Source: Rhodospirillales bacterium (GTDB lineage Bacteria > Pseudomonadota > Alphaproteobacteria > Rhodospirillales_A > JACZKS01). Taken from it: DNA of 64,000 bases. The notes beneath the pieces are model-generated. The model was not told the DNA's origin, did no database searches, and saw only the letters and a program-made list of their open reading frames with translations. Below, in pieces: positions 19,926-29,462 of this stretch (position 1 is its first letter; every line of letters begins with the position of its first letter). The translations under genes and the position numbers were made by a program. Where the stretch lies: positions 1-64,000 of the forward strand of contig JABGRG010000003.1 of the NCBI GenBank assembly GCA_018648445.1, read 5' to 3'.

Positions 19926-20198
19926 ATGCCTTGATCGGTATCCCGGCGGCGTCCGCGTGGGGTTGCCGCCAAGGCCGGGGAACCTACTGCAGGAGCGCGG
20001 CGAACGCAAGGCCTTCTGACAGGTTCTTGGGAACGGACTTTTGGAGCCCGAAAAACACAAAGAAAAACAAGCCTTGTCGGGCCTTTAGGCATTGTTTAAT
20101 ATCCCCCCAAAGTAAGAAAGGCTTCTTACAAAAACTCGGGAATAGTCAAAACGGTTTTGACCATGGGTCTTTTCTGCAACCAAAGGCAATCAAGCAAA

Positions 20199-21386
20199 AT
20201 GATTTCATGGAAATATAAAGTGGCGGTCGTGGGGGCGACTTTGCTGCTGCCGGCATGCGCGTTTACCGAAGAGGCCCTGTGGCCCTCGTTGACGGGCGAA
20301 GATCCGGCGGGAGGAAATGCGCAACAAACTCAACAGCAGGCGGCGGCTCCTGGTACGGTCCAGGCGGTTCCAGGCGCGGCGCCGGTCGGCGCAGCAGCCG
20401 GAGTGCAACCGCCCCTTGGGACAACCAATTTTGCGCCACCGGGGGTAACGCCCGGCCAGGAAACCGGGACGTTCGTCGGCAAAAAAGCTGTGGAGTTACG
20501 CGGTGAGCTGAACAGGCTTCAGGCCTCGATCGGCCAACACAACGGCGTGCTTCAGCAATTGCGGGCGAAAATCGTTCAGGATTCGCAGCGTTATCACACG
20601 ACGGTCGGCGCCATCAACGCGCGCCTTCAGGTGGGGACGACGCCGGGCAATCCGATCCTGGTTCAACAGTTCAACAGCTCGCAAGCCGATCTTGACCGGC
20701 TGGCGGCCGATATCGCCGAGATGAACGGTCTGGCCACCAACGTGGCCGGCAGTTCGACCATGTCGGCATACCTTTCCGAATCGGCCCGCGCGGCGTTCGG
20801 TATTTCGGGCGCGGTCGATGAAGATCACAGGCAACTGACCATCCTCGAGGACGAAGTCAATCGCACGGTGGTGTTGATTGACCGGTTGCTCAAGGAAGTG
20901 GCGGACGACGTTCGTCGCCAGACCAACTATGTGGCGACCGAGCGCTCGAACCTCAATCTGTTGTCGGCGGGCATCAAAAGCGGCGAGATTTACGGCGCAA
21001 GTCTGGTCAACCGGGCCATGGTTTCGGTTGCAGGCAAGGGCTCCGGGGTTGTCAGATCCGGCGCCCGGGCTGCCGATATTACCGGGCGCAGGCCGTTGGT
21101 CGTGATTCGCTTCGACAAGCCGAACGTGCCGTTCCAGCAGGCGGTCTACAATGCGGTCAGCCGGGTTCTCGAACGCAGGCCGGCGGCGACGTTTGATCTG
21201 GTTGCGGTCGCTCCCGCAGCAGGCGGCCCGGCGCGTGTGGCCGTCAACACCAACAAGTCGCGACGTTACGCTGAAAGCGTGCTTCGCTCGTTGGTGGAGA
21301 TGGGGCTGCCACCCGGACGCGTGGCCATTGCCGGTACGACAAGCGGCGGGGCCAAGTCGAACGAGGTACATATTTATCTGCGCTGA
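20199..21386 (+). CDS. Conserved lipoprotein of unknown function
   Basis: A 395-residue lipoprotein with signal MISWKYKVAVVGATLLLPAC; the lipobox Cys is residue 20. A Gln/Ala/Pro/Gly-rich low-complexity stretch (about 35-95) is followed by helical, coiled-coil-prone sequence. A C-terminal alpha/beta domain (about 285-395) has the look of an OmpA/SPOR-type fold (PLVVIRFDKPNVPF, then RYAESVLRSLVEMGL, then NEVHIYLR). It probably sits on the periplasmic face of a membrane. The chosen ATG is the only one giving a short signal peptide. It stands alone, closed by a strong terminator. I do not recognise a named family. Confidence 0.8.
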   Translation: MISWKYKVAVVGATLLLPACAFTEEALWPSLTGEDPAGGNAQQTQQQAAAPGTVQAVPGAAPVGAAAGVQPPLGTTNFAPPGVTPGQETGTFVGKKAVELRGELNRLQASIGQHNGVLQQLRAKIVQDSQRYHTTVGAINARLQVGTTPGNPILVQQFNSSQADLDRLAADIAEMNGLATNVAGSSTMSAYLSESARAAFGISGAVDEDHRQLTILEDEVNRTVVLIDRLLKEVADDVRRQTNYVATERSNLNLLSAGIKSGEIYGASLVNRAMVSVAGKGSGVVRSGARAADITGRRPLVVIRFDKPNVPFQQAVYNAVSRVLERRPAATFDLVAVAPAAGGPARVAVNTNKSRRYAESVLRSLVEMGLPPGRVAIAGTTSGGAKSNEVHIYLR

Positions 21387-21409
21387 CAGGCGTGGTCTGA
21401 AAAAGCGAT

Positions 21410-21437
21410 ACCGGCGCCTAGCGGCGCCGGTTTTCGT
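21410..21437 (+). terminator. Rho-independent terminator after lipoprotein gene
   Basis: A perfect nine-base stem (accggcgcc / ggcgccggt) with a four-base loop, followed by tttcgttt, 23 bases after the stop codon. Confidence 0.85.
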
Positions 21438-21515
21438 TTCAAGGGTAGGCCAAGGATATGCGTGCATTGCCTCAAGGACCGAGCATTGCTATAGAACGCA
21501 CCGGTGCAGTTGGTT

Positions 21516-21551
21516 GCCAAAATAAGAGCCAAAATTAGAGCCAAAATTAGA
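21516..21551. repeat. Three tandem 12-bp repeats in gpt leader
   Basis: Three consecutive 12-base units of the form gccaaaattaga; the first unit differs by one base (gccaaaataaga). They lie 19 bases before the chosen gpt ATG and, read in frame, would encode a KIRA repeat. The number of units may vary between strains. Confidence 0.85.
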
Positions 21552-21569
21552 GATAGAAAAACGGATCAC

Positions 21570-22073
21570 ATGGCGAAATTCAGAGAAGACGTCGTCAATC
21601 ATTCGGTTACCTGGGTTGAGGTTCATCGCGATACCAAGCAATTGGCCCGCATGCTGGTGGACCAAGGGCCGTGGAAGGGCATTATCGCGCTGACCCGCGG
21701 CGGTCTGGTTCCGGCTGCCATCGTCGCGCGCGAGCTGAACATCTTCGTCGTTGATACGCTGTGCATCTCCAGCTACGACGAACAGGTGATTGAAGATACG
21801 GTGGTTTTGAAAACGCCGCATCAGGCGGTCGAGGATAAGGGCGAGGGCTGGTTGCTTGTCGATGATTTGGTCGATACCGGCACCACGGCGCGCGAGGCGC
21901 GGCGCATTCTTCCCGACGCTCATTTCGCCACCATTTTCGCCAAGCCGAAGGGCCGCGAGTTTGTCGATACCGTTGTCAGTGAGGTCAGCCAGGACACGTG
22001 GATCTACTTCCCCTGGGATACCGAACCGCAATATGTAACGCCGATCGCAGATGGCCCGCGAAAGGCCCGTTGA
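21570..22073 (+). CDS. gpt: Xanthine(-guanine) phosphoribosyltransferase
   Basis: Purine salvage enzyme converting xanthine or guanine with PRPP to the nucleotide. At 167 residues it has IALTRGGLVPAAIVARELN and the PRPP-binding LLVDDLVDTGTTAREAR. The start is MAKFREDVVNHSVTW, matching homologues; upstream in-frame ATG use would add the repeat-encoded tail. Its 3' end overlaps the EamA transporter by 23 bases. Confidence 0.93.
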   Translation: MAKFREDVVNHSVTWVEVHRDTKQLARMLVDQGPWKGIIALTRGGLVPAAIVARELNIFVVDTLCISSYDEQVIEDTVVLKTPHQAVEDKGEGWLLVDDLVDTGTTAREARRILPDAHFATIFAKPKGREFVDTVVSEVSQDTWIYFPWDTEPQYVTPIADGPRKAR

Positions 22074-23013
22074 CCCCTCTGACCTGCCGAGCACCGACGC
22101 CGGACTTCCACGCCTGGGGCTGATCCTGCTGGCCGCGGTCACGCTGGCCTGGGGTGTTTCCTGGCCGGCCATGAAGATCGTTCTTTTCGAAATGTCCCCG
22201 TGGACGTTCCGCGTGATCTCGGTACCCGTCGCGGGCCTGATCATGATGGGCCTCGTCCGCCTTTCGGGGTTGTCCCTGGCTGTGCCGCGTAATAAATGGG
22301 CGGCCCTTATCATTGTTTCTTTCATCAATATCGGCGGCTGGCAGATGTTCAGCGCCCTGGGGCTGGCCCACCTTTCGTCGGGTCGCGCCGTTTTGGTCGC
22401 CTATACCATGCCGGTGTGGGCATCGCTTTTTAGCGCTCTCATTCTGGGCGAATCGTTGAAACTCCGCCTGGTCGGCGCGTTGGCCCTAGGCATGGCCGGT
22501 GTCGGTACCTTGATGTGGGGCGATCTCGAGGTGATCGGGGCCTCAAAGCTGGGCGTCACCTATATGCTGATCGCCGCTGTTTCCTGGGGGTTGGGGATCG
22601 TTCTCCTGAAAAAGGTCGACTGGGGGATGCCGACCCTGTCGCTGGCTGCGTGGCAACTGGTTGTCGCCTCGGTTCCCATCGTCGTCGCGGGCTGGATCGC
22701 GGGCGGGGTGGTCATTCCGCAACTTACGCCGCTGGGCCTGGGAATGCTCGTTTTCGTCATCCTTATTCCCATCTGTTTTTGCTCGTACGCGTTTTTCAAG
22801 ATTGTCAGCCTGTTTCCCGCCAATATCTCGGCCATCGGCACGCTAATGATCCCCGTTTTGGGCGTGTTCAGCGGCGCCCTGATATTGGGCGAGGCCGTTG
22901 GCTGGCGTGAACTGGCGGCCATGATCATGATCGGTTCGGCGATGGTTTTGACGTTGATCACGCCACGGAGACGAAAGACGCCAGCCACTGAAGTGGCAAA
23001 AAAAGGACCGTGA
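22051..23013 (+). CDS. EamA/DMT-family transporter
   Basis: A 320-residue inner-membrane protein with about ten hydrophobic helices arranged as two EamA repeats. The first repeat opens with LAAVTLAWGVSWPAMKIVLFE and ends around LRLVGALALGMAGVGTLMW; the second opens at GVTYMLIAAVSWGLGIVLL. These are exporters of metabolites or drugs, but substrate cannot be read from sequence. It overlaps the end of gpt, so it is co-transcribed with it. Confidence 0.9.
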   Translation: MARERPVDPSDLPSTDAGLPRLGLILLAAVTLAWGVSWPAMKIVLFEMSPWTFRVISVPVAGLIMMGLVRLSGLSLAVPRNKWAALIIVSFINIGGWQMFSALGLAHLSSGRAVLVAYTMPVWASLFSALILGESLKLRLVGALALGMAGVGTLMWGDLEVIGASKLGVTYMLIAAVSWGLGIVLLKKVDWGMPTLSLAAWQLVVASVPIVVAGWIAGGVVIPQLTPLGLGMLVFVILIPICFCSYAFFKIVSLFPANISAIGTLMIPVLGVFSGALILGEAVGWRELAAMIMIGSAMVLTLITPRRRKTPATEVAKKGP

Positions 23014-23035
23014 TTTAAGCCCCGGCCGCCCCCAT

Positions 23036-24133
23036 ATGGCGCTCATGATGCGTCGTCTTTTTATATTGGCCCTGATGCCGCTTCTTATGCCGACGCCGGG
23101 ACTGGGTGCTGGGATCGAACGCTTAAGTCTCCCGCCCGGTTTCACAATCTCGGCCTTCGCGGACGTTCCGGGCGCGCGGTCACTGGCCGTGGCCGATGAG
23201 TTGGGCGTCGTTTTCGTCGGCACGCGGGGATCACGGGTTTATGCGGTGCAGTTCCGCCCGGGCGCGCCGCGCGCCGACAAGGTATCGGTCGTTCGCCGAA
23301 ACCTGAAGGTCGCCAACGGCGTCGCCTGGAGAGACGGCCATCTTTTTGTTGCCGAGCAGCATCGCGTCGTCCGGTTTCGGGGAAACAACCTTCAAGCGCT
23401 AGCCCGCGCCCGGCCCCAGATTCTGGCGAAAGGGCTTCCCGACAAGCGTCACCACGGCTGGCGGTACGCCAAATTCGGCCCCGACGGCCATCTGTATGTG
23501 ACCATTGGCGCGCCGTGCAACGTGTGCGAGGTAGACGGACTTGAAGGCACCATCATCCGCCTCCCCGCCAGTGGCGGAAAACCGGAAATTTTCGCTCGCG
23601 GCATTCGCAACTCCGTGGGGCTGGATTTCCACCCGAAATCGGGCGAAGTCTTTTTCACCGACAACGGGGCCGATCATATGGGCGACGATTCGCCCCCCGA
23701 TGAATTCAACCACGCGCCGCGCGGCGGTCTTCATTTCGGTTATCCCTGGTTCGGCGGCGGAACAGACAGGACGCCTGCGTTTCGTGGATCATCACCGCCG
23801 GCGGATGCAAGGTTCCCGGTGGTATCGTTCGGCGCTCATGTGGCGGCGCTGGGGGTGCATTTTTATGGCGGGTCGATGTTTCCCGCCGATTTCGCGGGCG
23901 ACGCCTTTGTTGCCCAGCACGGATCGTGGAACCGTTCCATCCCCGATGGTTATCGCGTGGTCCGGGTGCGCTTCGACAATGCCGGCAATGCGACCGGCTA
24001 TGAGCCCTTCATCGAAGGCTGGCTGCGCGGCGGGAAGGCCTGGGGCCGCCCCGTGGATGTCGCCGAACTTGCCGATGGATCGCTTCTGGTCTCCGACGAC
24101 GAATCGGGGACGATTTGGCGTATCACGCACTAA
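23036..24133 (+). CDS. Secreted PQQ-dependent sugar dehydrogenase-like (sorbosone dehydrogenase family)
   Basis: A 365-residue beta-propeller protein with a signal peptide (LFILALMPLLMPTPGLGAG). It belongs to the glucose/sorbosone dehydrogenase family: RHHGWRYAKFGPDGHLYVTIG, GIRNSVGLDFHPKSGEVFFTD and DEFNHAPRGGLHFGYPWF are the characteristic blocks with catalytic His and Arg positions. Expected to oxidise an aldose in the periplasm using PQQ, but no PQQ-biosynthesis genes are in the window. It follows the EamA gene by 22 bases, probably in the same operon. Confidence 0.88.
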   Translation: MALMMRRLFILALMPLLMPTPGLGAGIERLSLPPGFTISAFADVPGARSLAVADELGVVFVGTRGSRVYAVQFRPGAPRADKVSVVRRNLKVANGVAWRDGHLFVAEQHRVVRFRGNNLQALARARPQILAKGLPDKRHHGWRYAKFGPDGHLYVTIGAPCNVCEVDGLEGTIIRLPASGGKPEIFARGIRNSVGLDFHPKSGEVFFTDNGADHMGDDSPPDEFNHAPRGGLHFGYPWFGGGTDRTPAFRGSSPPADARFPVVSFGAHVAALGVHFYGGSMFPADFAGDAFVAQHGSWNRSIPDGYRVVRVRFDNAGNATGYEPFIEGWLRGGKAWGRPVDVAELADGSLLVSDDESGTIWRITH

Positions 24134-24344
24134 CCTCCCTACCGCACCCCCCAGTTGCGAAAAAAAAGCCTAATCATTCAAAAGAAGGCTTGGCAACGGG
24201 GGGGCTCTTACATTAGAAACATCGCAATTAGATATCCCTAATATAATTATGGGAATCGAAAGCGTGGCCCGAAAATCCTGCGATCCGGTCTAGGCCGGGG
24301 AACAAGAGGAAGCGGACCCAACCAAAAAAAGACGGAGAAAACGA

Positions 24345-25589
24345 ATGCTAAGAACGTCCTTGAAGTCGATCGGCCTTGTGGCCGTCGTAGCCACTTCGGC
24401 TGCCATGTTCCCCGGAAAGTCCGCCAACGCGACCAATGGGTTTCTCGGTATTTGCACCGGGGCAAAAAACTGCGGCATGGCCGGCGCCGGTGTCGCACTG
24501 CCGCAGGATGCGTCCAGCGGCCACATCAACCCGGCGCTGATGGGCCGGGTCAAAGATCAGGTTTTCGTATCCCCCGGTTGGTTCCATCCGGTCCGTTCGT
24601 TGGATCGGACCAAGGCTGTGGATCCATTTAATTACATCACCGAGGTTGATGAAAAAAGCATGATGGAAAACTTCCCGGAGGGTGCTGCGGGAATTAACTA
24701 TCGCTTGAACGATGAAATGACGGCAGGCTTGTCGGTCGCCGGTAGCGGCGGCATGCACACCAAGTACGCGACGCCGCGCTCGTTGGCTGGCTCCGGCGCC
24801 GGTGAAACCTCGGTGCGCTACCGCCTTGGCCACGCCACGCCAAACCTGACCTGGAACCCCAACGATTGGTCCATTTACGGCGTCGGCCTGCAGATAGGCT
24901 GGTCGGACTTCAAAACAAATATGGGCACCAACAACAATTTCATCGAAACCAAAGGCGCCAACCAGACCGAAACGGCCTGGGGTCTGGGCTTGCGAATCGG
25001 CGGATTGTGGGACGTGAACGAAAAGGTGACCATCGGTGCCACGGCAGCAACACCGACCTGGTTCAGCCGCTTCGCCAAATACAACGACCTGCTTGAGGGC
25101 TCGCTCGATACCCCGGCCAACGGTGCCATCGGCGTGGTCTACAAAGTATCGCCGGATACGGACATTGCCCTTGACGCCAAGTACATCGCCTGGGGTGCGG
25201 TATTCCCCATGGCCAACACGCCGCGCAAGACCAGCGGCCCCGGCGGCGGTTTTGGCTGGGAAAGCAAGCCGGTGTTTACCGCCGGCGTCCAGCACCGGTT
25301 GAATGATACCGTTACCCTTCGTGCCGGTTATAACTACGGCGCCTCGCCAATTCCGGACGACAAAATTTTCGCTAACGCCCTGTTCCCGGCCATTACCGAG
25401 CATCATGTGGCTGCGGGCATGACCTATAACATCAACGAGAGCTGGGAAGTTTCGGCCAGCGGGTTCTACGCTTTTGAAGCCGAGCAGACCGACGATGGCT
25501 CCGGTGATCAGCACAGTGTCATTGGCGAAGGCGTGCGTGTCGATATGTGGCAGATAGGCGCACAGGTCGGCCTGAGCTACAACTTCTAA
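24345..25589 (+). CDS. OmpP1/FadL-family outer-membrane transporter
   Basis: A 414-residue outer-membrane beta-barrel with a signal peptide ending near KSANA. The mature N-terminus NATNGFLGICTGAKNCGMAG and the GHINPALM block match FadL-type hydrophobic-substrate channels. It ends LSYNF with a C-terminal aromatic, as barrels inserted by BAM do. The ribosome site GACGGAGAAAA precedes the ATG. The 211-base leader holds its promoter. Substrate (fatty acid or aromatic hydrocarbon) unknown. Confidence 0.93.
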   Translation: MLRTSLKSIGLVAVVATSAAMFPGKSANATNGFLGICTGAKNCGMAGAGVALPQDASSGHINPALMGRVKDQVFVSPGWFHPVRSLDRTKAVDPFNYITEVDEKSMMENFPEGAAGINYRLNDEMTAGLSVAGSGGMHTKYATPRSLAGSGAGETSVRYRLGHATPNLTWNPNDWSIYGVGLQIGWSDFKTNMGTNNNFIETKGANQTETAWGLGLRIGGLWDVNEKVTIGATAATPTWFSRFAKYNDLLEGSLDTPANGAIGVVYKVSPDTDIALDAKYIAWGAVFPMANTPRKTSGPGGGFGWESKPVFTAGVQHRLNDTVTLRAGYNYGASPIPDDKIFANALFPAITEHHVAAGMTYNINESWEVSASGFYAFEAEQTDDGSGDQHSVIGEGVRVDMWQIGAQVGLSYNF

Positions 25590-25613
25590 GCGGAATTTTC
25601 GCGGTTCCGCGAA

Positions 25614-25650
25614 TAAAGGCGCGACGCTTCCTCCGGCGTTGCGCCTTTAT
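25614..25650. terminator. Bidirectional terminator between FadL and panC
   Basis: A long imperfect stem (aaaggcgcgacgc / gcgttgcgccttt) with an 8-10 base loop between convergent genes, seven bases before the panC stop. Confidence 0.8.
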
Positions 25651-25656
25651 GCTGTC

Positions 25657-26511
25657 TTACACCGCGATGTTGTCGATCAGTCGGGCTTTGCCCAGCGTTG
25701 CGGCGGCCAGAACGCGGGCGGGTTCGTCGGGCGCGGCCACCGGCTGCAGGGATTCTGAGTTGCGCACGGTGACGTAATCAACCTTGGCGAACCCGGCGGC
25801 CAGCAGCTTTTCACTTGCCTCGGCGGCGCCTGAAATCGGATCGGCCCCACCGCGGAACGCTTCGGCCAGTGAACCGATGGCCGCGTACAGAGCCGGTGCG
25901 GTGGCGCGTTCCTCGGCGCTCAGGTAAGCGTTGCGCGACGACATGGCCAGACCGTCGGCCTCGCGAATGGTCGGCGCGCCGCAAATGCGCACCGGTATAT
26001 CCAGATCGATGGTCATGCGCTTGATTACCTGAAGCTGCTGGTAATCCTTCTCGCCGAAAAAAGCGGCATCGGGAAGCGCCTGAAGAAGCAGCTTGGTGAC
26101 AATGGTGGCGACACCGGTAAAGAATCCGGCCCGGCTTTCGCCTTCCAGAATATCGCCGATGCCCGGTACGCTGACCTGCGTTGTCGCGCCGGGCGGGTAC
26201 ATCTCACGGACGGCAGGCGCGAACAGCAAATCGGTGCCCGCCGATTTCAGCTTGGCCATGTCTCCGGCTTCGTCACGCGGATAGGCGGCCAGATCCTCGT
26301 TGGGATTGAACTGCTTGGGATTGACGAAAAGCGTCGCACAGGTTCGCTTGGATTCGGCCACCGACATGCGCACCAGCGAAAGATGGCCTTCGTGCAGCGC
26401 GCCCATGGTGGGAACCAGACCGACCGACAGGCCGTCGGCCCGCCATGACGCCACGCGCGCGCGCAGATCGGCAACCGTTCGAACGATTTCGATGCCGTGA
26501 CTTTCGGTCAT
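25657..26511 (-). CDS. panC: Pantothenate synthetase
   Basis: ATP-dependent ligation of pantoate and beta-alanine to pantothenate. At 284 residues it shows [17 protein letters not shown] (the HxGH nucleotide-binding motif), [15 protein letters not shown] and [13 protein letters not shown]. The start [11 protein letters not shown] overlaps the panB stop by four bases; a longer in-frame reading upstream runs antisense-like through panB and is not real. Usual operon with panB. Confidence 0.96.
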   Translation of the reverse strand: MTESHGIEIVRTVADLRARVASWRADGLSVGLVPTMGALHEGHLSLVRMSVAESKRTCATLFVNPKQFNPNEDLAAYPRDEAGDMAKLKSAGTDLLFAPAVREMYPPGATTQVSVPGIGDILEGESRAGFFTGVATIVTKLLLQALPDAAFFGEKDYQQLQVIKRMTIDLDIPVRICGAPTIREADGLAMSSRNAYLSAEERATAPALYAAIGSLAEAFRGGADPISGAAEASEKLLAAGFAKVDYVTVRNSESLQPVAAPDEPARVLAAATLGKARLIDNIAV

Positions 26512-27335
26512 GACTTCTTCTTGGCACCGAAGCAATGTTCCGGGCCGGGAAAGCGCCGGGCGCGAACGTCGTCGGCGTAAGCCTGGGCGGCCTTGCTTAT
26601 CTCGTCGCCCAGTTGAGCGTAGCGTTTGACGAACTTCGGCTGGAAATCGGTAAACAGCCCGGTGATGTCCTCGGTCACCAGTATCTGTCCGTCGCACGCA
26701 GCGCCCGCGCCGATGCCGATGGTGGGAATGGCGATGGTTTCGGTTATTTCGCGGGCCACGGCCTCGATCGTTCCTTCGATAACCACGGCGAAGGCGCCCG
26801 CGTCGGCCACGGCGCGGGCGTCGGCCAGCATGGTCGCGGCCTCTTTTTCTTCGCGCCCGTGTGCCCGGTAACCGCCGTCGGCATGCACCGACTGGGGCGT
26901 CAATCCGATGTGACCCATGACCGGAATTCCGCGGGTCGTCAGGAAGGCGATGGTTTCGGCCATTTCGGCCCCGCCTTCCAGCTTGACGGCGCTGGCTCCG
27001 GTTTCGGACATGACGCGCGCACCGGCCCGGTAGGCGACCTCGGGCGATTCCTTGTACGAACCAAACGGCAGATCGACGACGACGAATGCTCGTTCGGCCC
27101 CGCGCATAACGGCCTTCCCGTGATCGATCATCATGTTCAGATCAACACCGAGCGTTGTTTTCATCCCGTAAAGGACCATTCCCACCGAATCGCCGACCAA
27201 AATGATATCGACGACCGGATCAAGAAATTTGGCCATCGGGGTTGAGTAAGCCGTCAGGCAAACCAAGGGCTCTGCGCCCTTGCGCGCCTGAATTTGCGGA
27301 ATCGTTATCCCGCCTTTTGCAATCGTCGTGCTCAA
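26508..27335 (-). CDS. panB: 3-methyl-2-oxobutanoate hydroxymethyltransferase
   Basis: First step of pantothenate synthesis (ketopantoate from 2-ketoisovalerate). It has [16 protein letters not shown], the metal-site DHGKAV, and [14 protein letters not shown]; 275 residues. No ATG fits. A TTG at 27335 ([14 protein letters not shown]) has AGGAG eight bases upstream, whereas a GTG at 27344 would overlap that site, so TTG is preferred. It is the first gene of the panB-panC operon. Confidence 0.94.
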   Translation of the reverse strand: MSTTIAKGGITIPQIQARKGAEPLVCLTAYSTPMAKFLDPVVDIILVGDSVGMVLYGMKTTLGVDLNMMIDHGKAVMRGAERAFVVVDLPFGSYKESPEVAYRAGARVMSETGASAVKLEGGAEMAETIAFLTTRGIPVMGHIGLTPQSVHADGGYRAHGREEKEAATMLADARAVADAGAFAVVIEGTIEAVAREITETIAIPTIGIGAGAACDGQILVTEDITGLFTDFQPKFVKRYAQLGDEISKAAQAYADDVRARRFPGPEHCFGAKKKS

Positions 27336-27624
27336 ATTACCCACTCCTGCGTACCGGGATTAGTATACCCCGCCGCGCATGACAAAAAAATTCTAACGAA
27401 AAAATCCGACCTCGCCGTTCGTGCGCCACAATTGCGTGCCACATTCACATACTCGCCAGTCCAGGCCTTTAGAATCGGCGGCGCACTATAGGCTCGGCAA
27501 CGGCGTTGGGCAATCGGTTCGTCAACGATGTGGCGCGACAACCGATTCTCGGGCATTATTTTGGCCGCTTGGGGCGAGCAGCAAGAATCCAAAACTGGAT
27601 TTCGAGGAAAGACAGGGGAAGACG
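27336..27624. other. Intergenic region between panB and ggt
   Basis: About 289 bases between divergent genes, holding both promoters. An open frame in phase with ggt runs through it from 27421, but it lacks a ribosome site and would place the lipoprotein signal internally, so it is read as non-coding. No terminator or strong repeat seen. Confidence 0.6.
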
Positions 27625-29451
27625 ATGATCCATTGGCCTTACGCGCGTTTGGTTCTGGTTTCGGCGGGTATTCTGTTGGTGGTCGCTGGCGGATGCGGCC
27701 CGGCCAAGAAAGACGGCGGCGCGCCCGTTGCGACAACGGCGCAGGACGCTGCGGCAAAAACCGTCGTTGCGCCAGAAGCCAAGCCCCAGCCCGAAGAGCC
27801 GGGCGGCGGCAAGGTCACGCAAATGGCGCGCGCCAAGAAACACATGGTGGCGGCTGCCAATCCCCTGGCCGCCGAGGCCGCTCGCCAAATCCTTCGCGAC
27901 GGCGGCAGCGCCGTGGATGCCGCAATCGCCGCGCAGATGGTGCTCAACCTTGTCGAGCCGCAATCGTCGGGTATCGGCGGCGGCGGCTTCATGATGCATT
28001 TTGCCGCCGAATCGGGCGACATCGCCGCCTATGACGGTCGCGAAACGGCCCCTGCCGGGGCAACGCCAGGCATGTTCCTCAAATCGGACGGCAAGCCCAA
28101 AAAGTTCTACGATGCCGTCGTTGGCGGCCAGTCGGTGGGCGTGCCGGGGCTTCTGCGCATGTTGGAGACGGCCCACAAGGAACAAGGAAAACTGCCCTGG
28201 GCGAAACTGTTCGAACCGGCCATCCGCATGGCCGAGGGAGGGCTCAAGGTCTCCGAACGGCTGCATACCCTGATCGCCAAGGACAAATATCTGAAAACCT
28301 TCCCCGATACTGCCGCCTACTTCCACGATACCTCGGGCGAGGCGCTCCCCGTCGGCCACAAGCTGGTCAACAAACCCTTCGCCGCCACCCTTCGCGAAAT
28401 CGCGGAAAAAGGCGCGGACGCCTTCTACTATGGACCCATTGCGGTCGACATCGCCAAAACCGTGCGCGAGGCGACGCGCAATCCGGGGTCCATGCAAAGG
28501 GTCGACGTTGCCGGATACGAGGCCGTAAAGCGCGATGCGGTGTGTCTGTTCTATCGTTTGTGGATGGTCTGCGGAATGCCGCCGCCGTCCTCGGGCGGGG
28601 TCAGCACCCTGCAAATGATCGGCCTGTTGCAGGGATACGATCTTTCCCAGCTTGAACCCGCCTCGACCGAAGCCGTTCATCTGATTGCGGAAGCGGGCCG
28701 TCTGGCGTTTGCCGATCGCAACACCTACATTGCCGATCCCGACTTCATACCCGTTCCCACCGATGGCATGCTCGATCCGAGCTATCTGGAACTGCGGGCG
28801 AAGGAGATTTCCAAAGACAAATCCATCGGCCCCGCGTTCCCCGGAATGCCGGGTGTCGGCACCGCGTCACGTCTCGCCCCCGATACGTCCGTCGCCGGTC
28901 TATCCACCACCCACCTAAGTGTGATCGACGGGGCAGGCAATGCCGTGTCCATGACCACCAGCATCGAGAGCGCGTTTGGCTCGCGCCTGATGGTGCGTGG
29001 GTTCCTGCTGAACAACCAGTTGACCGACTTTTCGTTTGCACCCGAAAAAGACGGCGTGCCGGTGGCCAATGCCGTTGCGCCGCGCAAGCGCCCGCGCAGC
29101 TCCATGGCGCCCACACTGGTCTTCGGCGGTGACGGCAAGGTGGTCATGGCCGTGGGCTCGCCGGGCGGTTCGCGCATCATCGGATACGTGGCCAAAACGC
29201 TGATTGCCGCACTCGACTGGAACATGGACATCCAGCAAGCCATCGACCTGCCCCATTTCGTCAACCGCAACGGCAAAACCGATCTTGAGAAAGGAACCGC
29301 CGTCGAAGCCCTGGCCCCCGCGCTGACAGCCCTGGGCCACGAGGTCAACATCCGCGATCTGACCAGCGGCCTGCACGGAATTAAGGTGGTTGACGGCGAA
29401 CTCACCGGCGGCGCCGACCCCCGCCGCGAAGGGGTCGCGCTGGGGGACTAG
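27625..29451 (+). CDS. ggt: Lipid-anchored gamma-glutamyltransferase
   Basis: Cleaves gamma-glutamyl bonds, for example glutathione, in the periplasm. A 608-residue precursor with a lipoprotein signal (LVLVSAGILLVVAGGC, lipobox AGGC), an Ala/Pro-rich tether, then the enzyme. GGSAVDAAIAAQMVLNLVEP starts the large subunit. The self-cleavage site with the nucleophile Thr is at LSTTHLSVIDGAGNAVSMTT, and the small subunit follows. ATG 27625 is chosen with CAGGGGAAGACG before it. Most bacterial GGTs are soluble periplasmic proteins, so the lipobox is notable. Confidence 0.93.
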   Translation: MIHWPYARLVLVSAGILLVVAGGCGPAKKDGGAPVATTAQDAAAKTVVAPEAKPQPEEPGGGKVTQMARAKKHMVAAANPLAAEAARQILRDGGSAVDAAIAAQMVLNLVEPQSSGIGGGGFMMHFAAESGDIAAYDGRETAPAGATPGMFLKSDGKPKKFYDAVVGGQSVGVPGLLRMLETAHKEQGKLPWAKLFEPAIRMAEGGLKVSERLHTLIAKDKYLKTFPDTAAYFHDTSGEALPVGHKLVNKPFAATLREIAEKGADAFYYGPIAVDIAKTVREATRNPGSMQRVDVAGYEAVKRDAVCLFYRLWMVCGMPPPSSGGVSTLQMIGLLQGYDLSQLEPASTEAVHLIAEAGRLAFADRNTYIADPDFIPVPTDGMLDPSYLELRAKEISKDKSIGPAFPGMPGVGTASRLAPDTSVAGLSTTHLSVIDGAGNAVSMTTSIESAFGSRLMVRGFLLNNQLTDFSFAPEKDGVPVANAVAPRKRPRSSMAPTLVFGGDGKVVMAVGSPGGSRIIGYVAKTLIAALDWNMDIQQAIDLPHFVNRNGKTDLEKGTAVEALAPALTALGHEVNIRDLTSGLHGIKVVDGELTGGADPRREGVALGD

Positions 29452-29462
29452 GCGGGTTTCAT

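Noticed and set aside
19686..20218. Open frames over the tRNA genes, including one reading GGLEPPTS
   Set aside because: They are translations through tRNA-Thr and antisense to tRNA-Arg; this peptide is a familiar annotation artefact.
24348..25514. Antisense frame opposite the FadL-family gene
   Set aside because: The plus strand encodes a clear outer-membrane barrel with signal peptide; the antisense frame has no recognisable motif.
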